A stretch of 64,000 nucleotides of DNA, taken from the NCBI RefSeq assembly GCF_001905385.1, contig NZ_LIPF01000009.1:310001-374000 (forward strand), in the 5' to 3' direction. The translations under genes were made by a program, and so were the position numbers. The notes beneath the pieces were generated by a model. The model was given only the letters and a program-made list of their open reading frames with translations. It did not search any database and had not been told where the DNA came from. Positions within the stretch are counted from its first letter, which is position 1, and every line of letters begins with the position of its first letter. Source of the stretch: Streptomyces sp. CB02414. GTDB taxonomy: Bacteria; Actinomycetota; Actinomycetes; Streptomycetales; Streptomycetaceae. Below, one piece after another: positions 33,165-42,875 of the stretch.

Positions 33165-34115
33165 ATGATGAGTACCACCCCGTCCCGCCGTCCGGACCTC
33201 CTCGCCGCCTGCGCGGCCGCGGTCACCGTCGTCCTGTGGGCCTCGGCCTTCGTCTCGATCCGCAGCGCGGGTGAGGCGTACTCACCGGGCGCGCTGGCGC
33301 TCGGCCGGCTGGTGTCGGGGGTTCTGACGCTCGGCGTCATCTGCCTGCTGCGCAGGGAAGGGCTGCCGCCGCGGCCCGCCTGGCGCGGGATCGCGATATC
33401 GGGCCTGCTCTGGTTCGGCTTCTACATGGTCGTCCTGAACTGGGGCGAGCAGCAGGTGGACGCCGGTACGGCCGCCCTCGTGGTGAACGTCGGACCGATC
33501 CTCATCGCCCTGCTCGGCGCCCGGCTGCTCGGGGACGCGCTGCCGCCGAGGCTGCTGGCGGGGATGGCGGTGTCGTTCGCCGGTGCGGTGACCGTGGGGC
33601 TGTCGATGTCCGGCGAGGGCGGTTCCTCGCTGCTCGGGGTGGTGCTGTGCCTGCTGGCCGCCGTGGCGTACGCGGGCGGGGTGGTGGCGCAGAAGCCCGC
33701 GCTGGGCCACGCGAGCGCGCTCCAGGTGACGACGTACGGATGCCTCGTCGGCGCGGTGCTCTGCCTGCCGTTCGCCGGGCAGCTGGTGTCGGAGGCGGCC
33801 GACGCGCCGCTGACCGCGACGCTGAACATGGTCTACCTGGGCGTGTTCCCGACCGCGCTGGCGTTCACGACGTGGGCGTACGCCCTGGCCCGTACGACCG
33901 CGGGCCGCATGGGCGCGACCACGTACGCGGTGCCCGCGCTCGTCGTCCTGATGTCGTGGCTGGCCCTCGGCGAGGTGCCGGGGCTGCTCACCCTGGCCGG
34001 GGGCGCGCTGTGCCTGGCGGGCGTGGCCGTCTCGCGGTCCCGGAAGCGGGCGCGGTCCGCGACCCCGGCCGAAGCCCTGGAGCCGCGGCCCGAAAGCGCC
34101 TCGCGGTCAGCGTGA
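33165..34115 (+). CDS. EamA/DMT-family transporter
   Basis: A 316-residue protein with ten predicted membrane helices in two EamA repeats (VLWASAFVSIRSAGEAYSPG in the first; AFTTWAYALARTTAGRMGAT in the second). It is a typical drug/metabolite or amino acid exporter of the RhaT/YdcZ-like superfamily. GGAG precedes ATG 33165 (33168 is an equally possible start). The C-terminal tail overlaps the converging MFS gene by 9 bp. Confidence 0.88.
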   Translation: MMSTTPSRRPDLLAACAAAVTVVLWASAFVSIRSAGEAYSPGALALGRLVSGVLTLGVICLLRREGLPPRPAWRGIAISGLLWFGFYMVVLNWGEQQVDAGTAALVVNVGPILIALLGARLLGDALPPRLLAGMAVSFAGAVTVGLSMSGEGGSSLLGVVLCLLAAVAYAGGVVAQKPALGHASALQVTTYGCLVGAVLCLPFAGQLVSEAADAPLTATLNMVYLGVFPTALAFTTWAYALARTTAGRMGATTYAVPALVVLMSWLALGEVPGLLTLAGGALCLAGVAVSRSRKRARSATPAEALEPRPESASRSA

Positions 34116-35432
34116 ACGCGCCCGGTCGGCCAGCACCTTGATGGACACCAGGGCGATCACCGAGAGGGCGATGATGTAGCCGGAGACGGCCATCGAGGTG
34201 CCCGTGCCCTCCAGGAGCAGCACCATGACGAAGGGGGCGAGCCCGCCACCGCCGACGGCCGCGATCTGGTAGCCGAGCGAGGCGCCGGTGTAGCGCATCT
34301 CCGGCGTGAACAGCTCGGCGAACAGGGCGGCCTGGGGCCCGTACATGATGCTGAGGAAGCAGCTGGCGACGAAGGTGCCGACCGCCAGCCACACCAGCGA
34401 GCCGGTGTCGATGAGCAGGAACAGCGGGACCGCCCACACGGCGATGCCGACCGCGCCGGCGGTGTAGACCCGGATACGGCCGAACTTGTCGGACAGCGCG
34501 GCGGCGGCCGGGATCAGCACGAGCTGGGTGAGGCTGACGCACAGCGAGACGGCGAGCACCGCGCCGTGCTCCATGTCGAGTTCGCGGGTGGTGTAGTCGA
34601 GGACGCCGGTGATGAGGATGTAGAACGTCGCGGTGTTCACGGCGAAGGAGCCGCCGGCCAGCAGCACGGTGCCGAGGTGCTCGCGCACGATCGTCCGCAG
34701 CGGTGAGGACTGCTCGCCTTGCTCCTTCTCGGCCAGCGCCCGCTCGGCCGCCCGGAACTCGGGGGTCTCCTCGACGCGGGTGTGGATGTACCAGGCGAGA
34801 CCGAGGACGAGCAGGCCGACCACGAACGGCACCCGCCAGCCCCAGGCCTCGAAGGCCGACTCCGAGGTGAACGCACCGGCCAGCAGGAAGACGGTGTTGG
34901 CGGTGACCACGCCGATGGGGACACCGAGCTGGACGACGCTGCCGTAGATGCCGCGCTTGCCCTCGGGGGCGTACTCGGTGGCCAGCAGCATCGCGCCGCC
35001 CCACTGGGCGCCGACGGCGACGCCCTGCACGATGCGCAGCAGGACCAGCAGGATGGGGGCGGCGACGCCGATGGTCTCGTACGTGGGCAGCAGGCCGATG
35101 CCCGTGGTGGCCACGCCCATCAGGGTGAGGGCGAGGACCAGCATCGGCTTGCGGCCCCTCTTGTCGCCGAGCTGACCGGCGACGACGCCGCCGACCGGCC
35201 GGGCGAGGAAGCCGACGGCGAAGGTGGCGAAGGCGGCCAGGACCCCGGCGGTGGGGCTGCCGGCCGGGAAGTACAGGTCACCGAGGACGAGGGCGGCGGC
35301 GATGCCGAAGACGAAGTAGTCGTACCACTCGACAGCCGAGGCGAGGGCCGCGGCGGTGGCGACGCGACGGCGGTTGGGGGCCGCGGGCGGGGCGGTGGTG
35401 GGGAGGGGCTGAGCGGAGGGGGTGGTGTCCAT
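34107..35432 (-). CDS. MFS transporter, metabolite:H+ symporter (MHS) family
   Basis: A 441-residue 12-helix transporter of the ShiA/ProP/KgtP type. Hallmarks: EWYDYFVFGIAAAL in the first helix, GQLGDKRGRKPML between helices 2 and 3, GVAVGAQWGGAMLLATEYAP, and RVEETPEFR in the central loop. It imports an organic acid or compatible solute with protons. A CATACCGTCCGGTCAG operator lies 59 bp upstream, tying it to the acyl-CoA genes regulated by the same motif. Confidence 0.92.
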   Translation of the reverse strand: MDTTPSAQPLPTTAPPAAPNRRRVATAAALASAVEWYDYFVFGIAAALVLGDLYFPAGSPTAGVLAAFATFAVGFLARPVGGVVAGQLGDKRGRKPMLVLALTLMGVATTGIGLLPTYETIGVAAPILLVLLRIVQGVAVGAQWGGAMLLATEYAPEGKRGIYGSVVQLGVPIGVVTANTVFLLAGAFTSESAFEAWGWRVPFVVGLLVLGLAWYIHTRVEETPEFRAAERALAEKEQGEQSSPLRTIVREHLGTVLLAGGSFAVNTATFYILITGVLDYTTRELDMEHGAVLAVSLCVSLTQLVLIPAAAALSDKFGRIRVYTAGAVGIAVWAVPLFLLIDTGSLVWLAVGTFVASCFLSIMYGPQAALFAELFTPEMRYTGASLGYQIAAVGGGGLAPFVMVLLLEGTGTSMAVSGYIIALSVIALVSIKVLADRARSR

Positions 35433-35490
35433 ACGTGCACGCTCCGGTGGTACGGGGGGACGTCGGGGACGTGTGGGACGTTCCCGGGAA

Positions 35491-35510
35491 CGTACTGACC
35501 GGACGGTATG
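35491..35510. promoter_or_regulatory. TetR-type operator, CATACCGACCGGT class (site 3)
   Basis: Leftward: CATACCGTCCGGTCAGTACG; differs from site 1 at the seventh base and in the distal end. It is 59 bp upstream of the MHS transporter start. Confidence 0.7.
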
Positions 35511-35632
35511 TGGTCAACGGTCGTGCGGGATGTTTATCGAAGGGCGACCGTCGGGGGGCTGCGGGCACGGAGGCAGAGGTGCCGGGACGGCCCCGGCACC
35601 CTCGTGTCCCGCGCTGCTGTCGAAGCCGGCCG

Positions 35633-36730
35633 CTAGAACACCACCAGTGCCCGCCCGCCCTTGCCCGCCAGCATGTTCTCGAAGGCGGCGGGGATGCCGT
35701 CCAGGGCGATGCGCTCGGTCACCAGGGCGCCGAGGTCCAGGCGGCCGGCGCGGACGTGCTCGGCCAGTACCGGGAGGTCTCGGGCGGGGTCGGCGTTGCC
35801 GTAGACGCAGCCGGAGAGGGTACGGCCCCAGTGGAAGATCTCCAGGGCGTTGAAGGTGACCTGCTGGTCCTTGCCGCCGATGCCGACGACCGTGGTGCGG
35901 CCGCCGCGCCGGGTGGACTCCCAGGCGGTGCGGATGGTGACCGCGCGGCCTACGCACTCGACGGCGACGTCGACGCCCTGCTTGCCGGTGAGGGCGCGGA
36001 TCTCGCGGGCGGTGGTGTCGGAGGCGAGGAGGTAGTCGGTGGCGCCCGCGGCGCGGGCCAGCTCCTCCTTCTCCGGGGACACGTCGACGGCGACGATCTT
36101 CGAGGCGCCCGCGATCCGGGCCGCCTGGAGGGTGGCGAGGCCCACTCCCCCGACGCCGAACACGGCGACCGTCTCGCTCTCGCGGACCTTCGCCGAGTGG
36201 TGGACGGCGCCGTAGCCGGTGAGGACGGCGCAGCCGAGCAGCGCGGCGTCGGTGAGCGGGATGCCGTCGGGGCAGGGCAGGACGCACCCGGCGTCCACCA
36301 CGGTCTCCTCGGCGAACGCGGCGACGTTGAGGCCGGGGTGGAGGTCGGTGCCGTCGTCGGCGCGGCGGGCGTGCGTGTTCGCGGCGCCGGTCAGGGCGTC
36401 GGCGCAGAGCCAGACCTCGCCGAGGGAGCAGGCGTGGCAGGCGCCGCAGGACGGGGCCCAGTTGAGGACCACGTCGTCGCCGGGGGCGACGTGGGTGACG
36501 CCCTCGCCGACGGAGAGGACCGTGCCGGCGCCCTCGTGCCCGAGGACGGCGGGCAGCGGCACGCGCATGGTGCCGTTGGACAGGGACAGGTCGGAGTGGC
36601 AGACGCCGGCGGCGGCGAGCTTCACCCGGATCTGCCCCGGGCCGGGCTCGGGCAGCTCTATCCCGGTGACCTCCAGGGGGGCGCCCACGGCGGGGACGAC
36701 GGCGGCACGGACAGCGGTACGGACGGCCAT
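35633..36730 (-). CDS. Zinc-dependent alcohol dehydrogenase
   Basis: A 365-residue medium-chain dehydrogenase. Catalytic zinc ligands: CHSDLS, GHEGAG and the late Cys in LLGCAVLTGYG. Structural zinc Cys cluster: CGACHACSLGEVWLC. NAD motif: GVGGVGLATLQ. It oxidises an alcohol to an aldehyde. It lies 20 bp after the aldehyde dehydrogenase in the same leftward operon, which suggests a two-step alcohol-to-acid route. Confidence 0.93.
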   Translation of the reverse strand: MAVRTAVRAAVVPAVGAPLEVTGIELPEPGPGQIRVKLAAAGVCHSDLSLSNGTMRVPLPAVLGHEGAGTVLSVGEGVTHVAPGDDVVLNWAPSCGACHACSLGEVWLCADALTGAANTHARRADDGTDLHPGLNVAAFAEETVVDAGCVLPCPDGIPLTDAALLGCAVLTGYGAVHHSAKVRESETVAVFGVGGVGLATLQAARIAGASKIVAVDVSPEKEELARAAGATDYLLASDTTAREIRALTGKQGVDVAVECVGRAVTIRTAWESTRRGGRTTVVGIGGKDQQVTFNALEIFHWGRTLSGCVYGNADPARDLPVLAEHVRAGRLDLGALVTERIALDGIPAAFENMLAGKGGRALVVF

Positions 36731-36750
36731 GACGTGGAGTGCTCCCGTGG

Positions 36751-38139
36751 CTAGAACTGGAGGGACTTGGTCTGGAGGTACTCGGTCAGGCCGTGCAGGC
36801 CCAGCTCGCGGCCCACGCCGGACTGCTTGTAGCCGCCGAAGGGGGCCAGCGGGTTGAAGCGGCCGCCGTTGATGTCGACCTGGCCGGTGTCCATGCGGCG
36901 GGCGAAGGCGACCGCCTCGGCCTCGTCGCCGGCCCAGACCGCGCCGGCGAGGCCGTAGACCGTGCCGTTGGCGATGCGCAGGGCGTCGTCCTCGTCGTCG
37001 TAGCGGAGGATGGACAGGACCGGCCCGAAGATCTCCTCCTGGGCGATGGTCATGTCCTCGCTCACGTCGGCGAAGACCGTCGGGCTGACGAAACAGCCCT
37101 CCTCGCGCGGTGCCTCGGGGCCACCCGCGACCAGGCGCGCGCCCTCCGCGACGCCCTTCTCGATGTAGCCGCGCACGCGTTCCTGCTGCTTGGCGTTGAC
37201 CAGGGGACCGATCCGGTCGGCGTACTTGCCGGCGGCCTCGGCGGCCAGCTCCACGGCCTGGTCGTACTGGTCGCGGTGGACCAGCATCCGGGTCCAGGCG
37301 CTGCACGTCTGCCCGGAGTTGGACATGACGTTGGCGACACCGACGTTGACGGCCTTGGCGAGGTCGGCGCTGGGGAGGATGACGTTGGCGGACTTGCCGC
37401 CGAGTTCCAGGGCGACCCGCTTGACCGCGGCGCCCGCGGTGGCGCCGATCCGTCGGCCCACGGCGGTGGAGCCGGTGAAGGAGACCAGGTCGACGCCGGG
37501 GTGTTCGGCGAGGGCCTGTCCGGCGACCGGGCCGAGGCCGGTCACCAGGTTGAAGACGCCGGCGGGGACGCCGGCCTCGTGCACCGCCTCGGCGAAGAGC
37601 TGGGCGGTGAGCGGGGTGTCCTCGGCGGGCTTCAGCACGATCGTGCAGCCGGCCGCGAGCGCCGGGGCCACCTTGGCGACGATCTGGTGGAGGGGGTAGT
37701 TCCAGGGCGTGATGGCGCCGACGACGCCGATCGGCTCGTGGTGGACGACGGAGTTGCCCACCTTCTCCTCGAAGGCGTACGTCGCCGCCAGCTCGGCATA
37801 GGAACCGGCCACCGCGATGGGGGCGGCGGCGTGCACGGCCTGCGAGAACTTCAGCGGCGAGCCCAGCTCGGCGGTGACGGTCCCGGCGATCTCGTCCTTG
37901 CGGACCACCAGCACGTCCCGCAGCGCGGCCAGGCGTGCGGCGCGCTCGGCGGGCGGGGTGGCTGACCAGGCCGGCAGGGCGGCGCGGGCGGCCCGTACGG
38001 CGGTGTCGACGTCCAGGGCGGTGCCGGCCGGGACCTGGCCGATGACCTGCCCGTCGGCCGGGTTCACGACGTCGATCGTGTCCCGTCCGTCGGCGTCTCG
38101 CCAGGCGCCGTCGATGTACATGCCGTCGTGTGCCTTCAT
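36751..38139 (-). CDS. Aldehyde dehydrogenase
   Basis: A 462-residue NAD(P)-dependent aldehyde dehydrogenase. Motifs: [31 protein letters not shown], catalytic Glu in [11 protein letters not shown] and nucleophile Cys in [25 protein letters not shown] near the end. GGAAGGAA precedes ATG 38139. It is first in an operon with the zinc alcohol dehydrogenase. A 19-bp TetR site at 38177-38195 lies 38 bp upstream. Confidence 0.93.
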   Translation of the reverse strand: MKAHDGMYIDGAWRDADGRDTIDVVNPADGQVIGQVPAGTALDVDTAVRAARAALPAWSATPPAERAARLAALRDVLVVRKDEIAGTVTAELGSPLKFSQAVHAAAPIAVAGSYAELAATYAFEEKVGNSVVHHEPIGVVGAITPWNYPLHQIVAKVAPALAAGCTIVLKPAEDTPLTAQLFAEAVHEAGVPAGVFNLVTGLGPVAGQALAEHPGVDLVSFTGSTAVGRRIGATAGAAVKRVALELGGKSANVILPSADLAKAVNVGVANVMSNSGQTCSAWTRMLVHRDQYDQAVELAAEAAGKYADRIGPLVNAKQQERVRGYIEKGVAEGARLVAGGPEAPREEGCFVSPTVFADVSEDMTIAQEEIFGPVLSILRYDDEDDALRIANGTVYGLAGAVWAGDEAEAVAFARRMDTGQVDINGGRFNPLAPFGGYKQSGVGRELGLHGLTEYLQTKSLQF

Positions 38140-38176
38140 CGGGTTCCTTCCGGGCGGGCCTCGTCGTCCGAGCCCC

Positions 38177-38195
38177 AAACTAGCGCCGATAGTTT
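38177..38195. promoter_or_regulatory. TetR operator, AAACTAGC class (site B)
   Basis: AAACTAGCGCCGATAGTTT (one mismatch pair as a palindrome). Its reverse complement matches site A at 31659 in 13 of 19 positions, including GCTAGTTT intact. It is upstream of the aldehyde/alcohol dehydrogenase operon. Confidence 0.75.
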
Positions 38196-38263
38196 TACGG
38201 CACCAGGGGCGGCCACCATGGTGGCGCGGGTCACCTTCCCGGAGGACCGGAATCCCGGCGGTG

Positions 38264-39610
38264 TCACTCCTCCAGGTCGGGCAGCCGGGCCGGGGCGGGG
38301 CAGATCCGGTCGCCGTGCTGGTCGAAGACGAACAGGTGGGCGAGGTCGACCAGGAGGGGGACCTGCATGCCGTGGCGCAGGTCGATGTCGGGGGTGGTGC
38401 GGACGATCAGGTCGCCGGGGAGGCGGCCGTCCGGGGCGGCGACCGCGGGTTCGGCGCCGGGGTCCGACAGGGGCTCGTCCATGACGACGACCGGTCCGGC
38501 GCGCAGGGCACCGGCCCGTTCCTTCAGCCGGTCCAGGACCGTGCCGTCGCCGCGGCGGCGCCGGGCCGGACGGGCGGCGGGGCGGGGCGCCTCCAGGTCG
38601 GGGACGACGGCCGGGTGCGAACCGGTGTCGAAGTGGACGAGGACCTCGTGGCCCTGGAACTCGACGTGCTCCACGAGGCCGGTGAGCAGCACCTCGCCGG
38701 GCCGGGCGGAGGAGGGCTTGGCGATCCGCACGGCCTCCGAACGCAGGCCGACGATGACCTCGCGGCCCTGCTGCACCCGGAGCAACTGGTGGTCCAGGGA
38801 GAGCGGTTCGGGCAGGCGCAGGTACTGCTTGCCGAGGCTGATGGTCATCGCGCCGTCCAGCGGGGCCCGGACCAGGCCGCGCAGCAGATTGATGCGCGGG
38901 GTGCCGATGAAGGCGGCGACGAAGACGTTGCGCGGCAGCGCGTACACGGCGCGGGGACTGTCCACCTGTTGCAGCACGCCCCCGCGCAGGACGGCGACGC
39001 GGTCGCCGAGGGACATCGCCTCGGACTGATCGTGGGTGACGTAGACGGTGGTGACGCCCAGCTCGCGGGTCAGCTTGGTGATCTCGGCGCGCAGGTGGTT
39101 GCGGAGCTTGGCATCGAGGTTGGACAGGGGCTCGTCCATCAGGAAGGCGGTGGGGCGGCGGGAGATCGCGCGGCCCATGGCGACGCGTTGGCGCTCCCCG
39201 CCGGAGAGTTCGGCGGGGAAGCGGTCGAGGAGGTCCTCGATGCCCAGCAGCCGGGCGGTGGCGTCCACGCGCGGGCCGTGATCGGCCTGCGGGTCCTCGA
39301 CGCGCAGCGGGAAGCCGATGTTCCCGCGGGTCGTCATGTTGGGGTAGAGGGCGAAGTTCTGGAAGACCATCGCCATGCTCCGCTCGGAGGGGAGCAGGTC
39401 GTTGGCGTACGTCCCGTCCAGCAGCAGCCTGCCCTCGGTGATCTCCTCCAGACCGGCGATCATGCGCAGCACGGTGGACTTGCCGCAGCCGGAGGGGCCG
39501 AGCAGGACGAGGAACTCGCCGGGCGCGATGTCCAGCGACAGCCGGTCCACCACGCGGACGCCTCGCGCGTAGGTCTTGCTCACGTCGTGCAGGGAGATGG
39601 CGCGTGTCAT
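38264..39610 (-). CDS. Orphan sugar-type ABC ATPase with C-terminal insertion
   Basis: A 448-residue MalK/UgpC-type ATPase: Walker [11 protein letters not shown]-loop [11 protein letters not shown], signature [15 protein letters not shown], Walker B FLMDEP, H-loop [13 protein letters not shown] regulatory domains follow ([20 protein letters not shown]). An Arg/Ala-rich insertion of about 60 residues (around 325-390) breaks the second TOBE strand set. No permease or binding protein is adjacent, so, like Streptomyces MsiK, it may power transporters encoded elsewhere (inference). Confidence 0.88.
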   Translation of the reverse strand: MTRAISLHDVSKTYARGVRVVDRLSLDIAPGEFLVLLGPSGCGKSTVLRMIAGLEEITEGRLLLDGTYANDLLPSERSMAMVFQNFALYPNMTTRGNIGFPLRVEDPQADHGPRVDATARLLGIEDLLDRFPAELSGGERQRVAMGRAISRRPTAFLMDEPLSNLDAKLRNHLRAEITKLTRELGVTTVYVTHDQSEAMSLGDRVAVLRGGVLQQVDSPRAVYALPRNVFVAAFIGTPRINLLRGLVRAPLDGAMTISLGKQYLRLPEPLSLDHQLLRVQQGREVIVGLRSEAVRIAKPSSARPGEVLLTGLVEHVEFQGHEVLVHFDTGSHPAVVPDLEAPRPAARPARRRRGDGTVLDRLKERAGALRAGPVVVMDEPLSDPGAEPAVAAPDGRLPGDLIVRTTPDIDLRHGMQVPLLVDLAHLFVFDQHGDRICPAPARLPDLEE

Positions 39611-39814
39611 GAGAGGTCCCCCGGGGGCTCACTGAGCGCTGGTGCTCCGCGGTCGGACGCCCTCGTGCGGGTCGTACGGGGCGTGTGAGTCACGGAAGTT
39701 AACGGAATGTGCGCGGCCGGGGGAAGACGCCGGACCCAATCTCGGTGCGGGTGTCCATCTGGTGAGAAAGCGGACGATCGTGTTCAGGGTGCGGCTTCAG
39801 GGTGCGGCGGCGCC

Positions 39815-40006
39815 TCAGTCGTCCGAGCCGCGGTCGTTGCTCCGGCCGTTGCCGCCGCGGCCCGGCGCGCGCACCAGTTCACCCGCCAGGAGCGTCCCCT
39901 TGGCCACCGCCCGCGTCCAGCGGGGGCCGCCCCGGGCCGCCCACACCACGCAGACGCAGCCGCCCACGGCCAGGAGGAGTAGTGCGGACAAGAGGACCAG
40001 GATCAT
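39815..40006 (-). CDS. Small single-helix membrane protein
   Basis: A 63-residue protein: one hydrophobic helix (MILVLLSALLLLAVGG then CVCVVWA) followed by a basic, Gly/Ser/Asp-rich tail. GGGAGC lies 6 nt upstream of the ATG, and the ATG overlaps the MFS stop (ATGA), so it is coupled to the MFS gene. Unknown function; possibly an accessory subunit. Confidence 0.65.
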   Translation of the reverse strand: MILVLLSALLLLAVGGCVCVVWAARGGPRWTRAVAKGTLLAGELVRAPGRGGNGRSNDRGSDD

Positions 40007-41247
40007 GTTCGCTCCCTGCTTTCCGACGGGGTCCGTGTCATCTTGCCAGTCCGCCACCGGCCGCCACCGTCGGCGGCCGGCTCGCCGGACGGGGAGCGCA
40101 GGGCGACGCCCGAGGACAGGAGCAGCAGGGCGCCGAGCATCACGAACGGCGCGGCGACGCCCGCGACGCCCGCGATCAGGCCGGCCGCGGCGGGCGCGGC
40201 GACCTGGCCGAGGCGGTTGCCGGTCAGGCGCAGGGCGAGGGCGGTGGAGCGGGCGCCGTCGGGGGCCGCCTGGACGACGGTCGTCATGGACAGCGGCTGG
40301 CCGACGCCGAGGCAGAAGCCGAGGACGACCAGCATCAGCGCGAGTGCCCACACCGGCACCGGCAGCGCGACGCCCGCGCACAGCAGGGCGGCCAGCAGAC
40401 AGGTGACGGTGAGCAGCGCCGTACGGCCGAGCAGCCGCAGCAGGGGCGTCAGCACCAGCCGGCAGGCGATGGTGGCGGCCGCGCGGAGACTGAGCAGGAC
40501 GCCGATCACGGCCGGGGAGATGCCCCGGTGCTCGCCGACCACCGGCAGGTAGGCGGTGAGGATGTCGGTGGCGGACAGCACGGACAGGCTGATCAGGATG
40601 CCCGCGGGTACGCCCCGGGCACGCAGGATGCTCCCCACGGGCACGCGCGCGCCCGCTTCCGTACGGGACTTGGCGGCCCCCGGGTGCTCTATGCGCCACA
40701 GCGACGTGAACGCGACCGCCGCACCCGCGCCCGCCACCACCAGGGCCAGCGCGCTGCTGCCCGCCATGTCGTGGCCGCCGATCAGCGAGCCCGCGGCGAT
40801 GGGGCCGACCAGCTGGCCGAGCGAGGCGCCGATGGTGAAGTGGCCGAAGTTGCGGTCCTGTTCGTGCGGCGCGGACTGGCGGGCGACCAGCGACTGGGCG
40901 CCGATGACGAAGCACAGGTGGCCGAGGCCCATGACGCCGCTCCACAGGGCCATCGCCCACAGGGAGCCGGCGACGCCGCTCAGCGCGCAGCCGCCGGCGA
41001 TGAGAATCACGCCGACGGGCAGCAGCGGCGCGCAGCGGCCGTGGTCGGTGCGGCGGCCGAGCGGGACGGCGGCGAACAGCGGCAGCAGCGCGTAGACACC
41101 GGCGATGACGCCGACCGCGCGCTCGTCGGCGCCCAGCGCGAGGGCCCGGTAGGAGACGGCGGGCCGGGCCATCGACACCGCCCCCTGCGCGAAGCCGAAG
41201 GCGATGACGAGGCGGAGCAACCAGCCGCGGCTCGCACCGGGCGCCAT
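40003..41247 (-). CDS. MFS transporter
   Basis: A 414-residue, 12-helix major facilitator protein. LGRRTDHGRCAPLLPVG is the loop 2-3 motif and GASLGQLVGPIAAGSLIGG resembles the drug-export antiporter motif C. AAGGA lies before ATG 41247. It is likely an exporter of a small molecule; the substrate is unknown. It forms an operon with the 63-residue membrane protein downstream. Confidence 0.88.
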   Translation of the reverse strand: MAPGASRGWLLRLVIAFGFAQGAVSMARPAVSYRALALGADERAVGVIAGVYALLPLFAAVPLGRRTDHGRCAPLLPVGVILIAGGCALSGVAGSLWAMALWSGVMGLGHLCFVIGAQSLVARQSAPHEQDRNFGHFTIGASLGQLVGPIAAGSLIGGHDMAGSSALALVVAGAGAAVAFTSLWRIEHPGAAKSRTEAGARVPVGSILRARGVPAGILISLSVLSATDILTAYLPVVGEHRGISPAVIGVLLSLRAAATIACRLVLTPLLRLLGRTALLTVTCLLAALLCAGVALPVPVWALALMLVVLGFCLGVGQPLSMTTVVQAAPDGARSTALALRLTGNRLGQVAAPAAAGLIAGVAGVAAPFVMLGALLLLSSGVALRSPSGEPAADGGGRWRTGKMTRTPSESRERT

Positions 41248-41321
41248 GATCGTTTCCTTTCAGAACCGCCGGTTCCCCGGCCGGCTCCGTCACGGAACCG
41301 TCCGGGGAATCGGGCCGATGA

Positions 41322-42752
41322 TCAGATGATGCCGAACAGGATGCCCGCCGCGAGGATGACCAGGCTCGTCAGGACCGCCCACTTCACGACGAACTTGGTG
41401 TGGTCGCCGAACTCGACCTTGGCCATGCCGACCAGGACGTAGACGGCCGGGACGAGCGGGCTGGACATGTGCAGCGGCTGGCCGACGATCGAGGCGCGGG
41501 CGATCTCGATCGTCGACACACCGTGCGCCTGACCGGCCTCGGCGAGCACCGGGAGGATGCCGAAGTAGAAACCGTCGTTCGACATGAAGTACGTCAGCGG
41601 CAGGCTGAGCAGGCCGGTGACCAGGCCCATGTGCGGGCCCATGCCGTCGGGGATGGTGTCCACGAGCCAGTTGGCCATGTGGTCGACCATGCCGGTGCCG
41701 GTGAGGACGCCGGTGAAGACGGCGGCGGCGAAGACCATGCCGGAGACGTTGAGGACGTTGTCGGCGTGGGCGGCGATCCGGGCCTTCTGGTCGGGGATGT
41801 GCGGGAAGTTGACGGTGAGCGCGAGCGCGGCACCGATCAGGAACAGCACCGGAATCGGCAGCAGTTCCATGATCATGGCGGTGAGCAGCGCGACCGTGAG
41901 CAGCGCGTTGAACCAGTACAGCTTGGGGCGCAGGGTGGCGCGGTTGGGGTCGAGGCCCTGGAAGTCGTCGTCCGGCTCGGCGTCCGCGGCGGCGTCGCCA
42001 CCGGGACCGTCGTGGCCGGAGGCCGCGTCGGCACCCGCACCGGCCCCGGACTTGGTTTTGGACTTCGTGCCCGAACCCGCCCCGACCAGCACCGTCTCGC
42101 TCTCCGGCTCCCGCACCAGCGCCTCGTCCAGCGTCAGCGTGCCCAGCCGCCTGCGCTCACGCAGACCGAGCACGTACGCCAGGACGACGACCGCGAGCAG
42201 GCCCACGGCGAGGGCCGGGATCATCGGGACGAAGATGTCGGTGGCGTCGACCTTCAGCGCGGTGGCGGCGCGAGCGGTGGGGCCGCCCCACGGCAGGGTG
42301 TTCATCACGCCGTTGGCCATCGCGGCGACACCGGTCATCACGACCAGGCTCATCTTCAGCCGCTTGTACAGCGGGTACATCGCCGAGACCGTGATCATGA
42401 AGGTGGTGGAGCCGTCGCCGTCCAGCGAGACGATGGCGGCGAGCAGGGCGGTCCCGACGACGATGCGCATCGGGTCGGCCTTGCAGAACCTCAGGATGGC
42501 CCGGACGATCGGGTCGAAGAGCCCGACGTCGATCATCACCCCGAAGTAGACGATCGCGAACATGAGCATCGCCGCGGTGGGGGCGAGGCTGGACACGCCG
42601 TCGATGACGTAGTCGCCGAGGTGGGCGCCCTTGCCGACGAACACGCAGAACAGCGCGGGAATCAGCACGAGCGCCGCGATCGGCGACATCTTCTTCATCA
42701 TGATCAGGACCAGGAAGGTCGCGATCATGGCGAAGCCGAGGATGGTCAGCAT
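41322..42752 (-). CDS. CitMHS-family citrate-metal:H+ symporter
   Basis: A 476-residue membrane protein with about 12 helices, CitMHS family (TC 2.A.11). LDGDGSTTFMITVSAMYPLY, GVMNTLPWGGPTARAA and YFMSNDGFYFGILPVLAE are family core motifs. A Gly/Ala/Asp-rich cytoplasmic loop around 215-270 is longer than in Bacillus CitM/CitH. It imports citrate complexed with Mg2+, Ca2+ or another divalent metal. The start at 42752 (MLTILGFAMIAT) is the family start. A 9-bp inverted repeat with a 39-bp gap lies immediately upstream. Confidence 0.92.
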   Translation of the reverse strand: MLTILGFAMIATFLVLIMMKKMSPIAALVLIPALFCVFVGKGAHLGDYVIDGVSSLAPTAAMLMFAIVYFGVMIDVGLFDPIVRAILRFCKADPMRIVVGTALLAAIVSLDGDGSTTFMITVSAMYPLYKRLKMSLVVMTGVAAMANGVMNTLPWGGPTARAATALKVDATDIFVPMIPALAVGLLAVVVLAYVLGLRERRRLGTLTLDEALVREPESETVLVGAGSGTKSKTKSGAGAGADAASGHDGPGGDAAADAEPDDDFQGLDPNRATLRPKLYWFNALLTVALLTAMIMELLPIPVLFLIGAALALTVNFPHIPDQKARIAAHADNVLNVSGMVFAAAVFTGVLTGTGMVDHMANWLVDTIPDGMGPHMGLVTGLLSLPLTYFMSNDGFYFGILPVLAEAGQAHGVSTIEIARASIVGQPLHMSSPLVPAVYVLVGMAKVEFGDHTKFVVKWAVLTSLVILAAGILFGII

Positions 42753-42760
42753 GAGTGAGT

Positions 42761-42817
42761 ACCTAACGTTCGCCCTTGAACATCCCACCGGGGCAGGCGG
42801 TGCGAGCGACGTTAGGT
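42761..42817. promoter_or_regulatory. Widely spaced inverted repeat upstream of CitMHS gene
   Basis: ACCTAACGT (42761-42769) and ACGTTAGGT (42809-42817) are perfectly complementary, with 39 bp between. Such spacing fits two regulator sites bridged by a loop. The interval also contains the likely promoter. Confidence 0.6.
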
Positions 42818-42875
42818 GCCGTGAAGCCGCGTTAACAAGACGTTGACATGCGAGCAATAAGCGCAAAACTCCAGG

